From Hyphomicrobiales bacterium (lineage in GTDB: Bacteria; Pseudomonadota; Alphaproteobacteria; Rhizobiales; Xanthobacteraceae), in NCBI GenBank assembly GCA_017305715.1, contig JAFKKG010000026.1:1-64000 (forward strand): 64,000 bases of DNA, written 5' to 3'. This document shows positions 36,556 through 46,119 of this stretch, in pieces. Made by a program: the position numbers and the translations under genes. Position 1 is the stretch's first letter. Each line of letters starts with the position of its first letter. A model generated the notes under the pieces. The model was given only the letters and a program-made list of their open reading frames with translations, searched no databases and was not told the DNA's origin.

Positions 36556-37140
36556 ATGAACCACGACGCCTACGACGACAATTACATCCGCGGCATCCTC
36601 AACAACGTGAAATCGATCGCGATGGTCGGCGCCTCGCCGGTCAATGTGCGGCCGAGCTATTTTGCGTTCAAATACCTGGCGCAGCGCGGCTACGACATGA
36701 TCCCGATCAATCCCGGCCATGTCGGCAAGAGCCTGCTCGGCAAACCCTTCGTGGCGCAGCTTTCGGATATCGGCCGCCCGATCGACATGATCGACATTTT
36801 CCGCAATTCCAGCCACATCATGCCGGTCGTCGAAGAGGCGCTTAAATTGTCGCCATTGCCCAAAGTGATCTGGATGCAGCTCGGCGCGCGCGACGATGCC
36901 GCGGCCGAAAAGGCCGAGGCCGCCGGCATCAAGGTCGTGATGAACCGCTGTCCGAAGATCGAATATGGCAGGCTGTCGTCGGAGATTTCGTGGATGGGCG
37001 TCAACTCCCGCACGCTCAGCTCGAAGCGCGCGCCGATCCCGACGCAGGGCATGCGGCTGTCGCTGAACCGGACCAGCGTCGGCGGCGGCGAGACCGCGGC
37101 ATCCGACCGCGCCGCGAAGAACAAGAACGAGTTGACCTGA
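36556..37140 (+). CDS. CoA-binding domain protein (CoA_binding_2)
   Basis: A 194-residue cytoplasmic protein with a Rossmann-type CoA-binding domain: IAMVGASPVNVRPSYFAFKYLAQRGYDMIPINPG near the N-terminus, IDIFRNSSHIMPVVEEAL and VIWMQLGARDDAAAEKAEAAGIKVVMNRCPKIE. The His and Cys of the succinyl-CoA synthetase-like active site are not evident as a set. A tail of about 50 residues after the domain is basic and polar. The function in the cell is unknown. Confidence 0.85.
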   Translation: MNHDAYDDNYIRGILNNVKSIAMVGASPVNVRPSYFAFKYLAQRGYDMIPINPGHVGKSLLGKPFVAQLSDIGRPIDMIDIFRNSSHIMPVVEEALKLSPLPKVIWMQLGARDDAAAEKAEAAGIKVVMNRCPKIEYGRLSSEISWMGVNSRTLSSKRAPIPTQGMRLSLNRTSVGGGETAASDRAAKNKNELT

Positions 37141-37288
37141 CGTCAATGCGAAATAAATGTTTTGCGAAGCTAATCTAACGCAGCACCGCCTTTCTTATCG
37201 GCGAGATCTGATCTACCCAGCTTGACGGAGCCTGCGGCTTGCGATCAGCATGTCGCGCCTTTCGCACTTGCCAAACAGGACGCACAGA

Positions 37289-38569
37289 ATGACCGATCGC
37301 CATCCGGGATTTTCAACCCTCGCCGTGCATGCGGGCGCGCAGCCTGATCCGACCACCGGTGCGCGGGCGACGCCGATCTATCAAACCACGTCATTCGTGT
37401 TCAACGATGCCGATCACGCCGCATCGCTGTTCGGCCTGCAGGCGTTCGGCAACATCTATACCCGCATCGGCAATCCGACCAATGCGGTGCTGGAAGAACG
37501 CGTCGCAGCGCTCGAAGGCGGTACCGCTGCGCTCGCGGTCGCGTCCGGACACGCCGCCCAGGTCGTCGTGTTCCAGCAATTGCTGATGCCCGGCGACGAA
37601 ATCATCGCGGCGCGAAAGCTCTATGGCGGCTCGATCAACCAGTTCACCCACGCGTTCAAGAGCTTTGGCTGGAACGTCGCATGGGCCGATCCGGACGATG
37701 TCGCAAGCTTCGAGCGCGCGGTGACGCCGCACACCAAGGCGATCTTCATCGAGTCGATCGCCAATCCCTCCGGGAGTATCACCGATATCGAAGCGATCGC
37801 CGCCGTCGCGCGCAAGGCCGGCGTGCCCCTGATCGTCGACAACACGCTGGCGACGCCCTATCTGATCCGGCCGATCGATCATGGCGCCGATATCGTCGTG
37901 CATTCGCTGACGAAATTTCTGGGCGGCCACGGCAATTCGCTCGGCGGCATCATCGTCGATGCCGGTACCTTCGACTGGTCGAAGGACAACAAATATCCGA
38001 TGTTGAGCGAACCGCGCCCCGAATATCACGGCATCAAGCTGCAGGAGACTTTCGGCAATTTCGCCTTCGCGATCGCCTGCCGCGTGCTCGGCCTGCGCGA
38101 CCTCGGACCCGCGCTGTCGCCGTTCAATGCCTTCATGATCCTGACCGGCATCGAGACGCTCCCGCTGCGCATGCAGAAGCATTGCGAGAATGCCAAGGCG
38201 GTCGCCGAATTCCTCTCCGGTCATCCCAAGGTGGCCGCGGTGAACTATGCGGGCCTTGCCAGCGACAAGTACAACAACCTCGCGCGCAAATACGCCCCGA
38301 AGGGGGCCGGCGCGGTGTTCACCTTCAGCCTGAAGGACGGTTATGATGCCGGCGTCAATCTGGTGTCGAACCTGAAACTGTTCTCGCATCTGGCCAATGT
38401 CGGCGACACCCGTTCGCTGGTGATCCACCCCGCCTCGACCACCCACAGCCAGCTCGACGACGCCGCCAAGGTGAAATCGGGCGCCGCTCCCGACGTGGTC
38501 CGGCTGTCGATCGGCATCGAGGACAAGGAAGACCTGATCGCGGATCTCGAGCAGGCGCTGACGGCGTAG
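37289..38569 (+). CDS. metY: O-acetylhomoserine sulfhydrylase (aminocarboxypropyltransferase)
   Basis: A 426-residue PLP enzyme of the Cys/Met metabolism family, making homocysteine from O-acetylhomoserine and sulfide. Motifs: TLAVHAGAQPDPTTGARATPIYQTTSF, YTRIGNPTNAVLEERVAALEGG, VDNTLATPYLIRP, the PLP Lys in VVHSLTKFLGGHG, and SLVIHPASTTH. The long insert after the PLP site (PMLSEPRPEYHGI) and the length are the metY type, not metZ or metB. The start with CAGGA upstream is preferred. Its leader contained no recognisable SAM riboswitch. Confidence 0.92.
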   Translation: MTDRHPGFSTLAVHAGAQPDPTTGARATPIYQTTSFVFNDADHAASLFGLQAFGNIYTRIGNPTNAVLEERVAALEGGTAALAVASGHAAQVVVFQQLLMPGDEIIAARKLYGGSINQFTHAFKSFGWNVAWADPDDVASFERAVTPHTKAIFIESIANPSGSITDIEAIAAVARKAGVPLIVDNTLATPYLIRPIDHGADIVVHSLTKFLGGHGNSLGGIIVDAGTFDWSKDNKYPMLSEPRPEYHGIKLQETFGNFAFAIACRVLGLRDLGPALSPFNAFMILTGIETLPLRMQKHCENAKAVAEFLSGHPKVAAVNYAGLASDKYNNLARKYAPKGAGAVFTFSLKDGYDAGVNLVSNLKLFSHLANVGDTRSLVIHPASTTHSQLDDAAKVKSGAAPDVVRLSIGIEDKEDLIADLEQALTA

Positions 38570-38577
38570 CGCTCCGC

Positions 38578-38675
38578 CGTCATTCCGGGGCGATGCGAAG
38601 CATCGAACCTCAGATGCGCCCATCGGGGAGACGAGAGATTCAGGGTATGGTCCCTGGGACCATCCCGGAATGACG
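38578..38675. repeat. Dispersed repeat with terminal inverted repeats, after metY
   Basis: The element is bounded by CGTCATTCCGGG and CCCGGAATGACG (12-bp inverted ends), with an inner GATGCGAAGCATC palindrome. I recognise this CGTCATTCCGGGGC family from Bradyrhizobium intergenic regions. It may also terminate metY transcription. Confidence 0.85.
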
Positions 38676-38802
38676 ATTTTGGCCTGTCACGGCTCGCGAC
38701 CGCGGCGTCCCAGGCGGCCATTTGGCCTGAAATCACAAGCCTCTCATTAACGGTCATTCCGGCATAAAGTGGCATTCGGTTACCCTCGATGATTCGGAGC
38801 AA

Positions 38803-39234
38803 ATGATGTTGCGCTGGATAATGCCCTGTCTCGCCGCGGTGTTCGCGATCGGAGCCGCCGACGCCGCCGACGGCCCCACGGTCACCAAGCGCGCCGCGGT
38901 GCGCGCCGCCAGCAAATTGCCGCCGGGCCTGCCCCGCCCGTACTACAATTACCGGACCACGGTCGCACCCGCCGCAGCGCCGCTCTATGTGCGGCGCGGC
39001 CGCCAATTGGTGGTCGTCGAGGAAGAGGATCCTGACGTACTGTTCACGCCGGTCGGCGTCGTGCCCTATGCCCCGCGCGTGTATGGCGTGCCGCTGCTGC
39101 CGGGCTCCACGACGCTGCCGGGCTATTACGGCACCAGCCATTCCTATAGCTATGATGGTCCCTATTACGGCGGCCCCTACACGCCCTACTGGGCTCGCCT
39201 GCCTTACGCCGGCGGCGTTTTGGGCTATCGCTAG
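38803..39234 (+). CDS. Hypothetical secreted Tyr/Pro/Gly-rich protein
   Basis: A 143-residue exported protein with a signal peptide (MMLRWIMPCLAAVFAIGAADA) and a mature part rich in Tyr, Pro and Gly (TTLPGYYGTSHSYSYDGPYY). Low-complexity exported proteins of this type are common in Bradyrhizobium; the role is unknown. There are two adjacent ATG codons; the CGGAG site fits the second (38806) slightly better. Confidence 0.7.
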   Translation: MMLRWIMPCLAAVFAIGAADAADGPTVTKRAAVRAASKLPPGLPRPYYNYRTTVAPAAAPLYVRRGRQLVVVEEEDPDVLFTPVGVVPYAPRVYGVPLLPGSTTLPGYYGTSHSYSYDGPYYGGPYTPYWARLPYAGGVLGYR

Positions 39235-39269
39235 CCGCGATTGCCGACAACAGAAACGGATTTTTGGAC

Positions 39270-40226
39270 GTGGCAGGGCCACCGCGAAAAACCAAAGTGC
39301 CGGATTCCGCGCGGGCGATCACCGCCGATCTGGTCGCCGTGCTGGTCGCGGTGACCGATGGTGAACCCAAGATCATGACCATCGCCAACGCGGCCGCGCT
39401 GCCGAGCGGTCCGTTCGAATTCAAGCACCGCTCGCTGCAATCGGGCTTGCGGGCGTGGGTCGAAGCGCAGACCGGCCACCCGCTCGGCTATGTCGAGCAG
39501 CTCTACACGTTTGCCGATCGCGGGCGAACCGGCGATGGCCCGGCGCCGCACTCCGTTTCCATCAGCTATCTCGGGCTGACCCGCGAGGACCAACTAGCCG
39601 AAAGGGCCGAAGCGCATTGGTCGGGCTGGTACGATTATTTTCCGTGGGAGGATCACCGCGCGGGCCCGCCCGCGCTGCTGACAAAACTGCTGATGCCGCG
39701 GCTGCGCGCGTGGGCGAAATCCGCCCCCTCGCCGACGCTACAGCGGGAGCGCTGGCAGCGCGTCGCGATCACGTTTGGTTTTGAGGATCGCGAATGGAAC
39801 GAGGAATTGATCCTGCAACGCTATGAGTTGCTGTTCGAGGCCGCGTTGATCCCGGAAGCGGTGCGCGAAAGCGGTAACGCGGCCACGCTGGTGCCCGGCC
39901 GTGCCATGACCGCCGATCATCGCCGCATTCTCGCAACCGGAATCGCGCGGCTGCGCGCCAAGATCAAATACCGTCCGGTGGTGTTCGAATTGATGCCGGC
40001 GGAATTCACCCTGCTGCAACTGCAACGCAGTGTTGAGGCGCTTGCAGGCCGGCTGGTGCACAAACAGAACTTCCGTCGCCTCATGGAACAGCAGCAACTC
40101 GTTGAGGAAACTGGCGCAATCGCCACTGAGACGGTCGGCCGACCCGCCAAGCTGTTCCGTTTCCGCCATGCCGTGCTGGCCGAGCGGGCCGTCGCCGGAA
40201 CCAAACTGCCGCTCTCGCGCACTTGA
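39270..40226 (+). CDS. nadQ: NadQ-type transcriptional repressor of NAD synthesis
   Basis: A 318-residue regulator of the NrtR/NadQ type (COG4111). The N-terminal half has a Nudix-like fold without a catalytic Nudix box (PFEFKHRSLQSGLRAWVEAQTG, GYVEQLYTFADRGR, SISYLGLTR). The C-terminal half is a winged helix (FELMPAEFTLLQLQRSVEAL, KQNFRRLMEQQQLVE, VGRPAKLFRFR) as in NrtR. In alphaproteobacteria this family represses nadABC in response to an NAD-related signal (family knowledge). The gene lies immediately upstream of nadABC with tandem palindromes between. The start is uncertain: GTG chosen, TTG at 39264 possible. Confidence 0.85.
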   Translation: MAGPPRKTKVPDSARAITADLVAVLVAVTDGEPKIMTIANAAALPSGPFEFKHRSLQSGLRAWVEAQTGHPLGYVEQLYTFADRGRTGDGPAPHSVSISYLGLTREDQLAERAEAHWSGWYDYFPWEDHRAGPPALLTKLLMPRLRAWAKSAPSPTLQRERWQRVAITFGFEDREWNEELILQRYELLFEAALIPEAVRESGNAATLVPGRAMTADHRRILATGIARLRAKIKYRPVVFELMPAEFTLLQLQRSVEALAGRLVHKQNFRRLMEQQQLVEETGAIATETVGRPAKLFRFRHAVLAERAVAGTKLPLSRT

Positions 40227-40231
40227 CTTAG

Positions 40232-40254
40232 CTTATGCTCAGGATAAGTATAAG
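40232..40254. promoter_or_regulatory. NadQ operator candidate, site 1
   Basis: TATGCTC-N5-AAGTATA inside the longer imperfect palindrome running from CTTATGCTC to TAAGTATAAG. It has the same arm length and spacing as site 2, 27 bp away. Confidence 0.7.
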
Positions 40255-40259
40255 CCATG

Positions 40260-40280
40260 ATATGCTCATGGAGAGTATAA
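40260..40280. promoter_or_regulatory. NadQ operator candidate, site 2, overlapping the nadA ribosome-binding site
   Basis: TATGCTC-N5-GAGTATA. Its right arm contains the GGAGAG ribosome-binding site of nadA and ends one base before the ATG. Confidence 0.7.
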
Positions 40281-41267
40281 ATGGCCAGCCTCGACGCAAC
40301 CGCCCTCGCCCGCTCCGCGCAGCTCTATGACCGGGTCAAGCGGGTGATCCCGCCGCCGGAGTGGGCGACCTTTGCGGACGATGTCGAGGCCATTCTCGCG
40401 CTCAAGCGCAGACACAACGCCGTCATCCTGGCGCACAATTACCAGACGCCGGAAATCTTCCATGGCGTCGCCGATATCGTCGGCGACAGCCTGCTGCTGG
40501 CGCGCGAAGCCACCAAGGTCGACGCCGATACCATCGTGCTCGCCGGCGTGCATTTCATGGCCGAGACGGCCAAGCTGCTGAATCCGGCGAAGACAGTGCT
40601 GATCCCCGATATGGCGGCCGGCTGCTCGCTGGCGGACTCGATCACGCCGGCGGACGTGCGGCTGATGCGCCAGCGCTACCCCGGCGCGCCCGTCGTCACC
40701 TATGTCAACACATCGGCCGCCGTGAAGGCGGAATCCGACATCTGCTGCACCTCGGGCAACGCGCTGAAGGTGGTGGAGTCGCTCGGCACTGACCGTGTCA
40801 TCATGCTGCCGGACGAATATCTGGCGCAGAATATCGCCAAACAGACCGGCGTGAAGATCATCGCGTGGAAGGGGCATTGCGAGGTCCACGAGCTCTTTAC
40901 CCCTGACGACATCAGGCAGATCCGCGAGAACCATCCCGGCGTCACCGTGCTCGCGCATCCGGAATGCCCGCCCGAGGTGGTGGCGGAGGCGGATTTCTCC
41001 GGCTCTACGGCCGCGATGTCCGATTTCGTCACGAACGAGCGCCCGCCCCGCGTCGTGCTGCTGACCGAGTGTTCGATGAGCGACAACGTCTCGGTGCTGC
41101 ATCCCGATGTCGAATTCATCCGGCCCTGCAATCTGTGCCCGCACATGAAGCGGATCACGCTGAAAAACATCCGCCATGCACTCGAAACCAATCAGCACCA
41201 GGTGACGATCGACCCCGCGATCGCCGCCCCCGCCCGTCGCGCCGTCGAGAGGATGCTGGCGATATGA
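40281..41267 (+). CDS. nadA: Quinolinate synthase
   Basis: A 328-residue 4Fe-4S enzyme that condenses iminoaspartate with dihydroxyacetone phosphate to quinolinate, the second step of de novo NAD synthesis. Motifs: [33 protein letters not shown], the cluster cysteines in [20 protein letters not shown] and [11 protein letters not shown], and the substrate loop CPPEVV. It is the first gene of nadABC, with ATGA overlap to nadB, and is controlled by the tandem operators just upstream. Confidence 0.97.
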   Translation: MASLDATALARSAQLYDRVKRVIPPPEWATFADDVEAILALKRRHNAVILAHNYQTPEIFHGVADIVGDSLLLAREATKVDADTIVLAGVHFMAETAKLLNPAKTVLIPDMAAGCSLADSITPADVRLMRQRYPGAPVVTYVNTSAAVKAESDICCTSGNALKVVESLGTDRVIMLPDEYLAQNIAKQTGVKIIAWKGHCEVHELFTPDDIRQIRENHPGVTVLAHPECPPEVVAEADFSGSTAAMSDFVTNERPPRVVLLTECSMSDNVSVLHPDVEFIRPCNLCPHMKRITLKNIRHALETNQHQVTIDPAIAAPARRAVERMLAI

Positions 41268-42817
41268 GCACGGAGATTTCAGCGCTGGCCAACCGGCCGG
41301 TGATCATCGGCGGCGGCGCCGCAGGATTGATGACGGCGTTGCAACTGGCGCCGGAGCCGGTGCTAATCGTGTCGAAGGCGCCGTTGGGCGCGGAAGCCTC
41401 CAGCCTGTGGGCGCAAGGCGGCCTGGCGGCGGCGATGGGCGCCGATGACGATCCCGCGCTGCACCTGGCCGACACCCTGGCCGCGGGCGCCGGTCTCTGC
41501 GACGAGGCCACTGCGCGCCGGATCGTCCACGCAGCACCTGCGGCGGTCGAGCATCTTGCCGAGCTTGGCGTCGTGTTCGACCGGCGGCCGGATGGTGGCT
41601 GGCGGCTCGGCCTTGAAGCCGCGCACAGCCGCAACCGCATCGTTCATGCCACCGGCGACGGCACCGGCCGCGAGATCATGCGCGCATTGATCGCGGCGGT
41701 GCGCCGCTGCCCGTCCATCACACTGCTCGAGGGCGTCGAGGCGCGGCGGCTGATCGTGGAGGACAATGCCGTCAAGGGCGTGATCGCCGTCAATGCACAA
41801 GGCCCGTTCGTGATCGATACCGGCCGCGTCATCATCGCGACCGGCGGCATCGGCGGGTTGTTTCTCGACAGCACCAATCCGTCCGGCTGTTTTGGTCAGG
41901 GCCTGGCCCTCGCGGCGCGCGCGGGCGCGAAACTGTCCGATCTCGAATTCGTCCAGTTTCATCCGACCGCCTTCGATGGGCCGTCGCGGCCGATGCCGCT
42001 GGTCACCGAGGCGATCAGGGGCGACGGCGCAACCCTGATCGACGAGACCGGCGCGCGTTTCATGGCCGATGAGCCCGGCGCCGAACTCGCGGCCCGCGAC
42101 ATCGTCGCCCGCGCGGTCTGGCGTCACCGCGCCGAAGGCCATCGCGTGTTCCTCGATGCACGCAAGCATCCGGGCAGGGATTTTGCGACGCGCTATCCCG
42201 TCATCTCCGCATTCTGCAAGATGGCCGGGATCGATCCCGTGACCGATCCGATCCCGGTGCGGCCCGCGGTGCACTACCACATGGGCGGCATTGCCGTGGA
42301 TTTCGAAGGCCGCAGTACCGTGAATGGCCTCTGGGCTTGCGGCGAAGTCGCCCGCACTGGCCTGCACGGCGCCAACCGGCTTGCCAGCAATTCGCTGATG
42401 GAGGCCATCGTCTGCGCCGAGTGGGTTGCGGGCAGCGTCAGCCGGGCGAGCCGCGGTCCGCTCAAGGCGCGGGTGACCGATATGGCCCTGCCCGCTGCCG
42501 ATCCCTCGACCATACGGCCGATGATGTCGCAAGGCCTCGGCGTGCTGCGTGACCGCAGCGCGATCGAACGGCTGGTCCGCAGTCTCCTGCCGTTCGCGAA
42601 CGGGAGCGGCGCGGCATCCGACCCGGCGCTGGTGGGCCTCATGATCGGCGTTGCCGCCTACCGGCGCGAGGAGAGCCGCGGCGGACACTATCGAATCGAT
42701 TATCCCGACACGCAGCCGTCTGCCATGCCGTCGTCGATCTCGCTTCCGGAGGCGCTGGAAGCCGCCCGCGAGATCGCCGAGTCCGATGCTTTGTCCCTAG
42801 GGAGTGCCCAATCATGA
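41264..42817 (+). CDS. nadB: L-aspartate oxidase
   Basis: A 517-residue FAD flavoprotein oxidising L-aspartate to iminoaspartate. The FAD motif is [18 protein letters not shown] near residue 12, then [13 protein letters not shown], the active-site region [24 protein letters not shown], and the end motif [18 protein letters not shown]. The start is the ATG overlapping the nadA stop; an open frame extends back inside nadA in another register. It is slightly shorter than E. coli NadB at the C-terminus. Confidence 0.96.
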   Translation: MSTEISALANRPVIIGGGAAGLMTALQLAPEPVLIVSKAPLGAEASSLWAQGGLAAAMGADDDPALHLADTLAAGAGLCDEATARRIVHAAPAAVEHLAELGVVFDRRPDGGWRLGLEAAHSRNRIVHATGDGTGREIMRALIAAVRRCPSITLLEGVEARRLIVEDNAVKGVIAVNAQGPFVIDTGRVIIATGGIGGLFLDSTNPSGCFGQGLALAARAGAKLSDLEFVQFHPTAFDGPSRPMPLVTEAIRGDGATLIDETGARFMADEPGAELAARDIVARAVWRHRAEGHRVFLDARKHPGRDFATRYPVISAFCKMAGIDPVTDPIPVRPAVHYHMGGIAVDFEGRSTVNGLWACGEVARTGLHGANRLASNSLMEAIVCAEWVAGSVSRASRGPLKARVTDMALPAADPSTIRPMMSQGLGVLRDRSAIERLVRSLLPFANGSGAASDPALVGLMIGVAAYRREESRGGHYRIDYPDTQPSAMPSSISLPEALEAAREIAESDALSLGSAQS

Positions 42818-43683
42818 CCCTCAATCCCCTGCTGCCCGTCATGTACGAGCCGATCGTGCGAACCGCGCTGCTGGAGGACCTCGGCCGCGCCGGCGACATC
42901 ACGGCGGACGCGATCGTGCCGGCCGACAAGCGATCGTCGCTGGTCTTGTGCGCCCGTCAGCCCGGAATCGTGGCGGGACTGGATATCGCACGTTGCGCCT
43001 TCCAGTTCGTGTCACCTTCCATCACGCTCAAGGCAGAGCGGCCCGACGGCAGCGTCGTTGCGCCCGGCGAGGTCATCGCGACCATCGAAGGCCCCGCGCG
43101 CGCATTATTGACCGGCGAGCGGACCGCGCTGAATTTTCTGTGTCACCTCAGCGGCGTTGCAACGGCGACGGCCTCGCTGGTAGCGGCCGCGAAGGGCACG
43201 AAGGCGCAGATCGTCTGCACCCGCAAGACGACGCCGGGGCTGCGCGCGCTGGAGAAATATGCCGTGCGCGCCGGCGGCGGCAGCAATCACCGCTTCGGGC
43301 TCGACGATGCCATGCTGATCAAGGACAACCATATCGCGCTGGCCGGCGATGTCAGGACCGCGATCGAGCGAGCGAAGGCGCATGCCGGCCACCTCGTCAA
43401 GATCGAGATCGAGGTCGATACGCTGGCGCAGCTCGAACAGGTGCTGGCGATCGGCGTCGACGCGGTGCTGCTCGACAACATGACGGTCGAGGAGCTGAGG
43501 CAGGCGGTGGCCATGACCGGTGGCAGAGCGGTCACCGAGGCATCCGGCCGCATCACCGCGGCGACTGCGAAGGCGATCGCGGCAACCGGCGTCGACCTGA
43601 TTTCAGCCGGCTGGATCACGCACAGTGCCGCCGCGCTCGACATCGGGCTCGACTATCTCGATCTCAAGCGGCAGGCGGCTTAG
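42814..43683 (+). CDS. nadC: Nicotinate-nucleotide pyrophosphorylase (quinolinate phosphoribosyltransferase)
   Basis: A 289-residue enzyme converting quinolinate and PRPP to nicotinate mononucleotide. Motifs: LLEDLGRAGDITADAI, ERTALNFLCHLSGVATAT, CTRKTTPGLRALEKYAVRAGGG, HRFGLDDAMLIKDNHI, and the C-terminal EASGRITAATAKAIAATGVDLISAGWIT. The start overlaps the nadB stop (ATGA). It closes the operon; a dispersed palindrome follows. Confidence 0.97.
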   Translation: MTLNPLLPVMYEPIVRTALLEDLGRAGDITADAIVPADKRSSLVLCARQPGIVAGLDIARCAFQFVSPSITLKAERPDGSVVAPGEVIATIEGPARALLTGERTALNFLCHLSGVATATASLVAAAKGTKAQIVCTRKTTPGLRALEKYAVRAGGGSNHRFGLDDAMLIKDNHIALAGDVRTAIERAKAHAGHLVKIEIEVDTLAQLEQVLAIGVDAVLLDNMTVEELRQAVAMTGGRAVTEASGRITAATAKAIAATGVDLISAGWITHSAAALDIGLDYLDLKRQAA

Positions 43684-43692
43684 CTTTTTATC

Positions 43693-43742
43693 TGGCGCGT
43701 TTTCTTCACGCGAACCGGCAGCCACTTCGCTCGAAAACGCTA
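43693..43742. repeat. Dispersed palindromic repeat, copy C
   Basis: About 50 bases between convergent nadC and the FTR1 gene, with halves GCGCGTTTTCTTCACGCGAA and CCACTTCGCTCGAAAACGC around CCGG. Its right end supplies the TAG stop codon of the permease gene. It may act as a bidirectional terminator. Confidence 0.88.
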
Positions 43743-44549
43743 TGGAGATTTCGCGGCAGCCTTGTCTTCGCGCGTCAGGCGACTGTTGCGCTGGAACACC
43801 GAATAGGTCGCCAGCGCGAACAGGATGACCAGCAGCTGGATCGACAGTGCCTCCATGCTCGGGTTGAGCCCGATCGCGGTGAGGAAGTTACTGCCCTTGA
43901 TCGAGGTAACCGGGATGATCGCCTGCTCCTGGAATTCCTGCACGGCTTCGCCGATGAACTTGATCGCCATCGCGAACAGGAACGCTGACGTGATGATGAA
44001 CAGCGGCCGCAGCGGGATTTTCTGCGCGATCAGATTGATGAAATAGAACAGCACGGCGAGCCCGAGCGTCGCCGCCGCAAGGCCGCCGAACAATCCCGCG
44101 CTCCAGCCGCCTTCGGTGGTCGCCAGCGCGTTGATGAACAAAACGGTCTCGGCGCCCTCGCGGAACACGGCCAGGAAGGCGAGCGCGCCGACCGCCCACA
44201 CCGTGTCCTGCGCCAGCGCGCTGTCGGCCTTGTGCGCGAGATAATCCTGCCAGCCGCGCGGGTCCTGCTTCACCATCAGCCAGCCGCTGACATAGAGCAT
44301 CAGGGCTGCCGCGACGAGGATGATGACGCCTTCGAGGACGTCGCTGTGTTCGCCGGAATTGAGCACCGCAAACAGCCAGGCGGCGATGATGCTGGCGCCG
44401 ACCGCGGCCAGCGCGCCGCCATACAGCGCACTGACGCGGTGCGCGGAGCCGACCTTTTTCAGATAGCCGGCAAGCGCCGCGATCACCAGCATGGCTTCAA
44501 GCCCCTCGCGGAGCAGAATGACGGCGGCCTGGATGAATGCGGAAGACAT
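43740..44549 (-). CDS. FTR1-family high-affinity iron permease
   Basis: A 269-residue inner-membrane protein with seven hydrophobic segments and the two REGxE iron motifs: LLREGLEAMLVIAAL in the first segment and LAVFREGAETVLFINAL in the fourth. These are the ferric-iron-binding residues of FTR1/EfeU. No EfeO or EfeB partner and no cupredoxin oxidase lie adjacent. AAGGGTT precedes the ATG; a TTG one codon earlier is less likely. An ICE-like element lies about 140 bases upstream. Confidence 0.92.
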   Translation of the reverse strand: MSSAFIQAAVILLREGLEAMLVIAALAGYLKKVGSAHRVSALYGGALAAVGASIIAAWLFAVLNSGEHSDVLEGVIILVAAALMLYVSGWLMVKQDPRGWQDYLAHKADSALAQDTVWAVGALAFLAVFREGAETVLFINALATTEGGWSAGLFGGLAAATLGLAVLFYFINLIAQKIPLRPLFIITSAFLFAMAIKFIGEAVQEFQEQAIIPVTSIKGSNFLTAIGLNPSMEALSIQLLVILFALATYSVFQRNSRLTREDKAAAKSP

Positions 44550-44687
44550 CAACGAACCCTTGTTTTTCGGTTCGTTGTATCGCCCGCACTACTCAAGTAA
44601 AGCGGGGCCGCTCCACACAAACGCGTCAGCCTCGCCGCCGCTTCACAAAAGCCTTGCAAACCGGGCACTTCCTGCAACGGCAACACA

Positions 44688-44702
44688 TTAGAATAGTTCA
44701 AT
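44688..44702. promoter_or_regulatory. Candidate iron control element (Irr-type)
   Basis: TTAGAATAGTTCAAT resembles the TTAGAA-N3-TTCTAA ICE half-site pair (10 of 12 arm bases). It sits upstream of the FTR1 permease gene. Irr control of iron transport through ICE motifs is known in Bradyrhizobium; binding here is inferred from an imperfect match. Confidence 0.35.
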
Positions 44703-44703
44703 T

Positions 44704-45792
44704 TCAACCGGCCTGACCGACCGGCTGAACCATCGGTTCGCGCGCCTGCGCCGTGCGGCGGGCGACCAGCCGCTCGGTCTGGAAAATCGCCAGCGTCAGG
44801 ACCACGATCGCCATGGCCTGATGGGCCAGCGCGAGATCGATCGGCACCTGGTGCAGCAGCGTGAGGATGCCGAGGATCGCCTGCACGGTAATGGCCGCAA
44901 CCAGCCACCAGGCACCGCGGACGACGGCCGTCCCGCCCCGCGAGGCGGCCGCATCGATGGCATGCAGCACCGCCAGCGCCAGCAGCGCATAGGCGGTCAT
45001 GCGATGTTCGAACTGCACGGTCAGCGTGTTGTCGAACAGATTGCGCCACCAAGGCTCCTCGAAGAACAGTCGCGCCGAGGACGGGATGAAGGCGCCGTCA
45101 ATCTGCGGCCAGGTGTTGTAGACCCTCCCCGCCCGCAGGCCCGCGACCAGCGCGCCGAAATAGAGCTGCACGAAGGTCAGCCCCAGCAGCGCCACGCTGG
45201 TAATTCTCAGCCGCGGCGGCGCCGCCGGCCGTGGCCGGTCCGCGAGCCGCAGCAGCGTCCAGACGATCGCCGCAAAAATCCCCAGCGCCAGCATCAGGTG
45301 CGTCGCCAGCCGGTATTGCGAGACCTCGATGCGGTGGGTGAGGCCCGAGGCCACCATCCACCAGCCAACCGCGCCCTGCAGCGCGCCGAGGGCGAAGATC
45401 ACCCACAAGCGCCGCTTCAGCTCGGGCCCGAGCATGCCGCGCCAGAGGAAGAACAGGAACGGCAGCAGATAGACCGCGCCGATCACGCGGCCGAGCAGCC
45501 GGTGGCTCCATTCCCACCAGAAGATGGTCTTGAACTCGGACAGGCTCATGCCGGCATTGAGCTCCCGGTATTGCGGAATGGTCTTGTAGCCCTCGAAGGC
45601 CTGCGCCCATTGCGCATCCGTCAGCGGCGGCAGCGTGCCGGTGATCGGCTTCCACTCGACGATCGACAAGCCGGATTCCGTGAGCCGGGTGGCGCCCCCA
45701 ACCAGCACCATGATCGCGATCAGGGCGGCGACCGACAACAGCCACCATCTGACGGCGCGGTTTGGCGCCTCGTTTGCGGAAATACCGGTCAT
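44704..45792 (-). CDS. ctaA: Heme A synthase (COX15/CtaA)
   Basis: A 362-residue inner-membrane enzyme that oxidises heme O to heme A for aa3-type cytochrome oxidase. Eight hydrophobic segments and the four heme-ligand His regions are visible: [47 protein letters not shown] and [10 protein letters not shown]. The first-loop signature [20 protein letters not shown] is the type of Rickettsiales/alphaproteobacteria and mitochondria. It is upstream of the FTR1 gene on the same strand with a 154-base gap, so probably a separate unit. Confidence 0.96.
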   Translation of the reverse strand: MTGISANEAPNRAVRWWLLSVAALIAIMVLVGGATRLTESGLSIVEWKPITGTLPPLTDAQWAQAFEGYKTIPQYRELNAGMSLSEFKTIFWWEWSHRLLGRVIGAVYLLPFLFFLWRGMLGPELKRRLWVIFALGALQGAVGWWMVASGLTHRIEVSQYRLATHLMLALGIFAAIVWTLLRLADRPRPAAPPRLRITSVALLGLTFVQLYFGALVAGLRAGRVYNTWPQIDGAFIPSSARLFFEEPWWRNLFDNTLTVQFEHRMTAYALLALAVLHAIDAAASRGGTAVVRGAWWLVAAITVQAILGILTLLHQVPIDLALAHQAMAIVVLTLAIFQTERLVARRTAQAREPMVQPVGQAG

Positions 45793-45899
45793 TGCACCCG
45801 TTTTTCGGAACCTGTTTGACGCCCATGCTCGATTGGATTACGCCCCTTATAGTCCGCCCTCTCCCTTGCGCAACCGGCCAAAAGCTTCACATCTCCGCC

Positions 45900-46106
45900 A
45901 TGACGATCCGCACCCGGAAATTCGTTGGAACCATCTTTTTGCTCGTGCTCGTCGTGGTCTGGTCGCTGCTCGGCATGACCATCGCGCAGACGCCCTGGCT
46001 GGCCAATTCGGGGCTGTTGCAATCGATCTTCTACGTCGTGGCGGGCCTCGGATGGGTGCTGCCGGCGATGCCGATCATCAGCTGGATGTCGCGGCCCGAC
46101 CTCTAG
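45900..46106 (+). CDS. DUF2842 family small membrane protein
   Basis: A 68-residue protein with two membrane helices: KFVGTIFLLVLVVVWSLLGM and LLQSIFYVVAGLGWVLPAMP, ending PIISWMSRPDL. This is the DUF2842 pattern of alphaproteobacteria, function unknown. It is divergent from ctaA, as is common, and converges with the deacetylase-like gene (13 bases between stops). Confidence 0.8.
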   Translation: MTIRTRKFVGTIFLLVLVVVWSLLGMTIAQTPWLANSGLLQSIFYVVAGLGWVLPAMPIISWMSRPDL

Positions 46107-46119
46107 AGACCCCTCCGTT

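Noticed and set aside
37141-37288. SAM-II or SAM/SAH riboswitch in front of metY
   Set aside because: Alphaproteobacterial metY/metZ genes often have one, but I could not find the conserved core elements in this leader.
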